A stretch of 64,000 nt of DNA from Auanema rhodensis (lineage: Eukaryota; Nematoda; Chromadorea; Rhabditida; Rhabditidae), in assembly GCA_964057225.1 (NCBI GenBank), contig OZ059897.1:12710001-12774000 (forward strand). Reading direction: 5' to 3'. Made by a program: the position numbers and the translations under genes. Positions 62,031 to 64,000 of this stretch are shown piece after piece (the stretch's first letter is position 1; each line of letters opens with the position of its first letter). Below the pieces are notes generated by a model that searched no databases, was not told where the DNA came from, and saw nothing but the letters and a program-made list of their open reading frames with translations.

Positions 62031-64000
62031 TTTTATACTTAAATATTTATTTCTTTATCCTTTGTATGAAACGTTCACCCAAGATAGATCATGTAGCACA
62101 GTTTATAAGCTTAATTCTTTTTCCTCTTTTCGTCAGTATAGGACATGTTACGTGTTTGAACTATCTTATCATTCATATTTTCAATATTTCTTTTCTTCTT
62201 ATTATAATATTCATTGTTTTGTTTCAAATTTATATTTGTTTTTAATATGAAATATACTATATAAATATGGATTATATGTATATTTATGTACATATTTCAG
62301 ATAATTAACATCAACTAGTTGTCAAATTATAGTCTTAGATATGTAGATAGCTAATATATCTTACTATGAAATAATTTAAAAAACTCTCATTGAAATTCTA
62401 AAAATATTCTAACTCTTATCCATATTTGTAATCATTTTTCATAGCATTTCTAATGCTAGATACGCTTCTTTAATTCTATTATAAACATTTTATATTCTTA
62501 ATTATACAAATTCTAATGTCAATTATTAGCCATTTTAACCTGATTATTTACGTTTATGTTCCTTTTTTTTCTCAAAAAACCCCAGAAGAATCCCTATTTT
62601 CACAATCTTTTTTTTTGGTCAATAGTCTTTGTTATGCAATCTATACACTTCCTTTATGCTTCTGACCCTCTCTGTATTCTGAATTATACTGCTTCGTATG
62701 GGCGTTCTAACTCACTTTCCTATGTTGTTCAAAAAATAATATTCTTTTTTCAAAGTTTAATAGATTGTCAACTTATTTTTCAGTTTATTGTTTTAAATAA
62801 TTATTATATCTATTAATTATTTTAAATGTATTGATGGGTAGTTGCGGGCTACCATCTCAAAAAAGTAACTTTACCCTATCATTTTCTGATTTTCGAAACC
62901 TAAACTAAGAAAAAAACACATACTTATGGTGACGTAAGCAAGTTGAAACTTTTTTTTCATTATTTTCAAATGATCTTTAATATCTTATCTTCCGAATTCA
63001 TACAATAGTTCGTAAATGAATATGTAATATGATGCTGCATATCTGCATATCAGTTACATGATGCCATCATCTTGCTGTACTTCTTGAAGACGTAAACTTT
63101 TGTCCTTATGCTGCAGTAGAGAGATAGTTCCAATTCAATTAGATTATTAGGCATTTTTAGTTTTGGTTTTGCGAACTTTACTCTCTTTATGACTTTCGTC
63201 TCAACAGCATCTTCGTGTTCATAGTGTGTTCATGACAGCGGAGGTCGTCCTTCTGTATCGCTTTTTGTTCTTTTAACCAATTGTTATTTTTTGGGTGCAA
63301 AACACCGCATATTATGAATTATCTTACATTTTCCTCGTATATTTTGTTTTTTTTCTTGTTTACAGCAATATACATATACACATTTGTATATATATATATT
63401 TATTTTTGTATATATATACTATATATTACCTAAATATTGAAGCAACTATCTCTAAAATTCTTTGACATTTCTAAAAGAGATAATTTAAATTCTTCATTCA
63501 GCCATCAATAATTTTTCATATTTTAGATTAATTTCATCTCTTTTTAAAACTTTTTTATACTTTTAACGTTTTCTCTTAATTAGGCGATTCGTAGAAACTT
63601 TGAAAATCTTTTTAATTAATTCGTTTTCAATATATTCTGGAAAAAACCTTTAGATTTTGAAAATATTCAAATTTAACTAACATTCCTTCATCAATTTATT
63701 TTATTTCTTTAATTTTCTTATTTTACTTCTATTATTTGCTGAAATACCAAAGGAAAAATTTAAATCTCTAACGATGTATTTCCTTTTTTTTCTTCTAATA
63801 AATCAGCTTTTTATTATTTGTTTCTTCTCCATGTTTCTTCATTTTTTTTGGCCAAAAAAACAAAAAAAATGTTTCGAATGTTTCGAATGTTAAGTCAAAC
63901 GAGACTATTTTCAAACTTTACTTTAACTAGTTTTAATGAAATTGTCACATACTCTTGCAAGAAAATACTTAAAACTCTCATTACTATGCTAACTTTCAAA
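62031..64000. other. AT-rich sequence, no gene seen
   Basis: No exon chain or motif that I can support. A TA microsatellite lies near 63380-63425, and poly-T tracts are frequent. It may be intronic if the candidate first exons at 59775 and 61933 are real. Confidence 0.4.

Overview
The window looks like nematode nuclear DNA. It is AT-rich, and its genes are split into many small exons by introns of mostly 45-60 nt with GTAAGT/GTTAGT donors and TTTTAG/TTTCAG acceptors. Several start codons sit directly behind a 3' splice-acceptor-like sequence, as expected for spliced-leader trans-splicing. The protein set also fits: a LAR-type phosphatase, RAB-3 with nematode-like sequence, a giant copine-domain protein, and small Cys-rich secreted or membrane proteins. 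I could not place the species or clade. There are no bacterial features, tRNA/rRNA genes or recognisable transposons.

Layout: 1-3789 (+) is the 3' part of a LAR/PTP-3-like receptor tyrosine phosphatase. 4334-4973 (-) is a small Ly6/uPAR-like, probably GPI-anchored protein. 6285-9232 (-) is a 17-exon gene for an Arg/Ser-rich basic protein I do not recognise. 10370-31499 (-) is the dominant feature: 23 exons join in frame into about 5,881 residues, with a Cys cluster near the N-terminus, an enormous low-complexity repeat region carried largely by one 11.8-kb exon, and a copine-type vWA domain at the C-terminus. 35471-38542 (-) is a secreted M1 aminopeptidase-like protein that has lost the GAMEN and HEXXH motifs. 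40369-44109 (-) is rab-3, with a plausible alternative Cys-rich first exon about 3.4 kb upstream. 48369-52346 (-) is the mRNA cap1 2'-O-methyltransferase CMTR1. It is head-to-head with 52859-53530 (+), a TMEM138 homologue whose proximal promoter carries a perfect RFX/DAF-19 X-box. 56053-57272 (+) is a Cys-rich single-pass membrane protein. The last 6.7 kb has no complete gene, only two candidate first exons.

How the genes relate: this is ordinary eukaryotic gene order, not an operon-like functional cluster. RAB-3 (synaptic vesicles) and LAR/PTP-3 (synapse and axon organisation) share a neuronal theme. TMEM138 and the X-box point to ciliated sensory neurons. The giant copine protein may be a muscle or membrane-attachment scaffold, by analogy with nematode atypical copines. 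All exon joins were made by hand from splice consensus and reading-frame continuity. Where I summed exon lengths (giant copine, Arg/Ser-rich gene, M1-like gene, Ly6-like gene, TMEM138, Cys-rich TM gene), the total was divisible by three.
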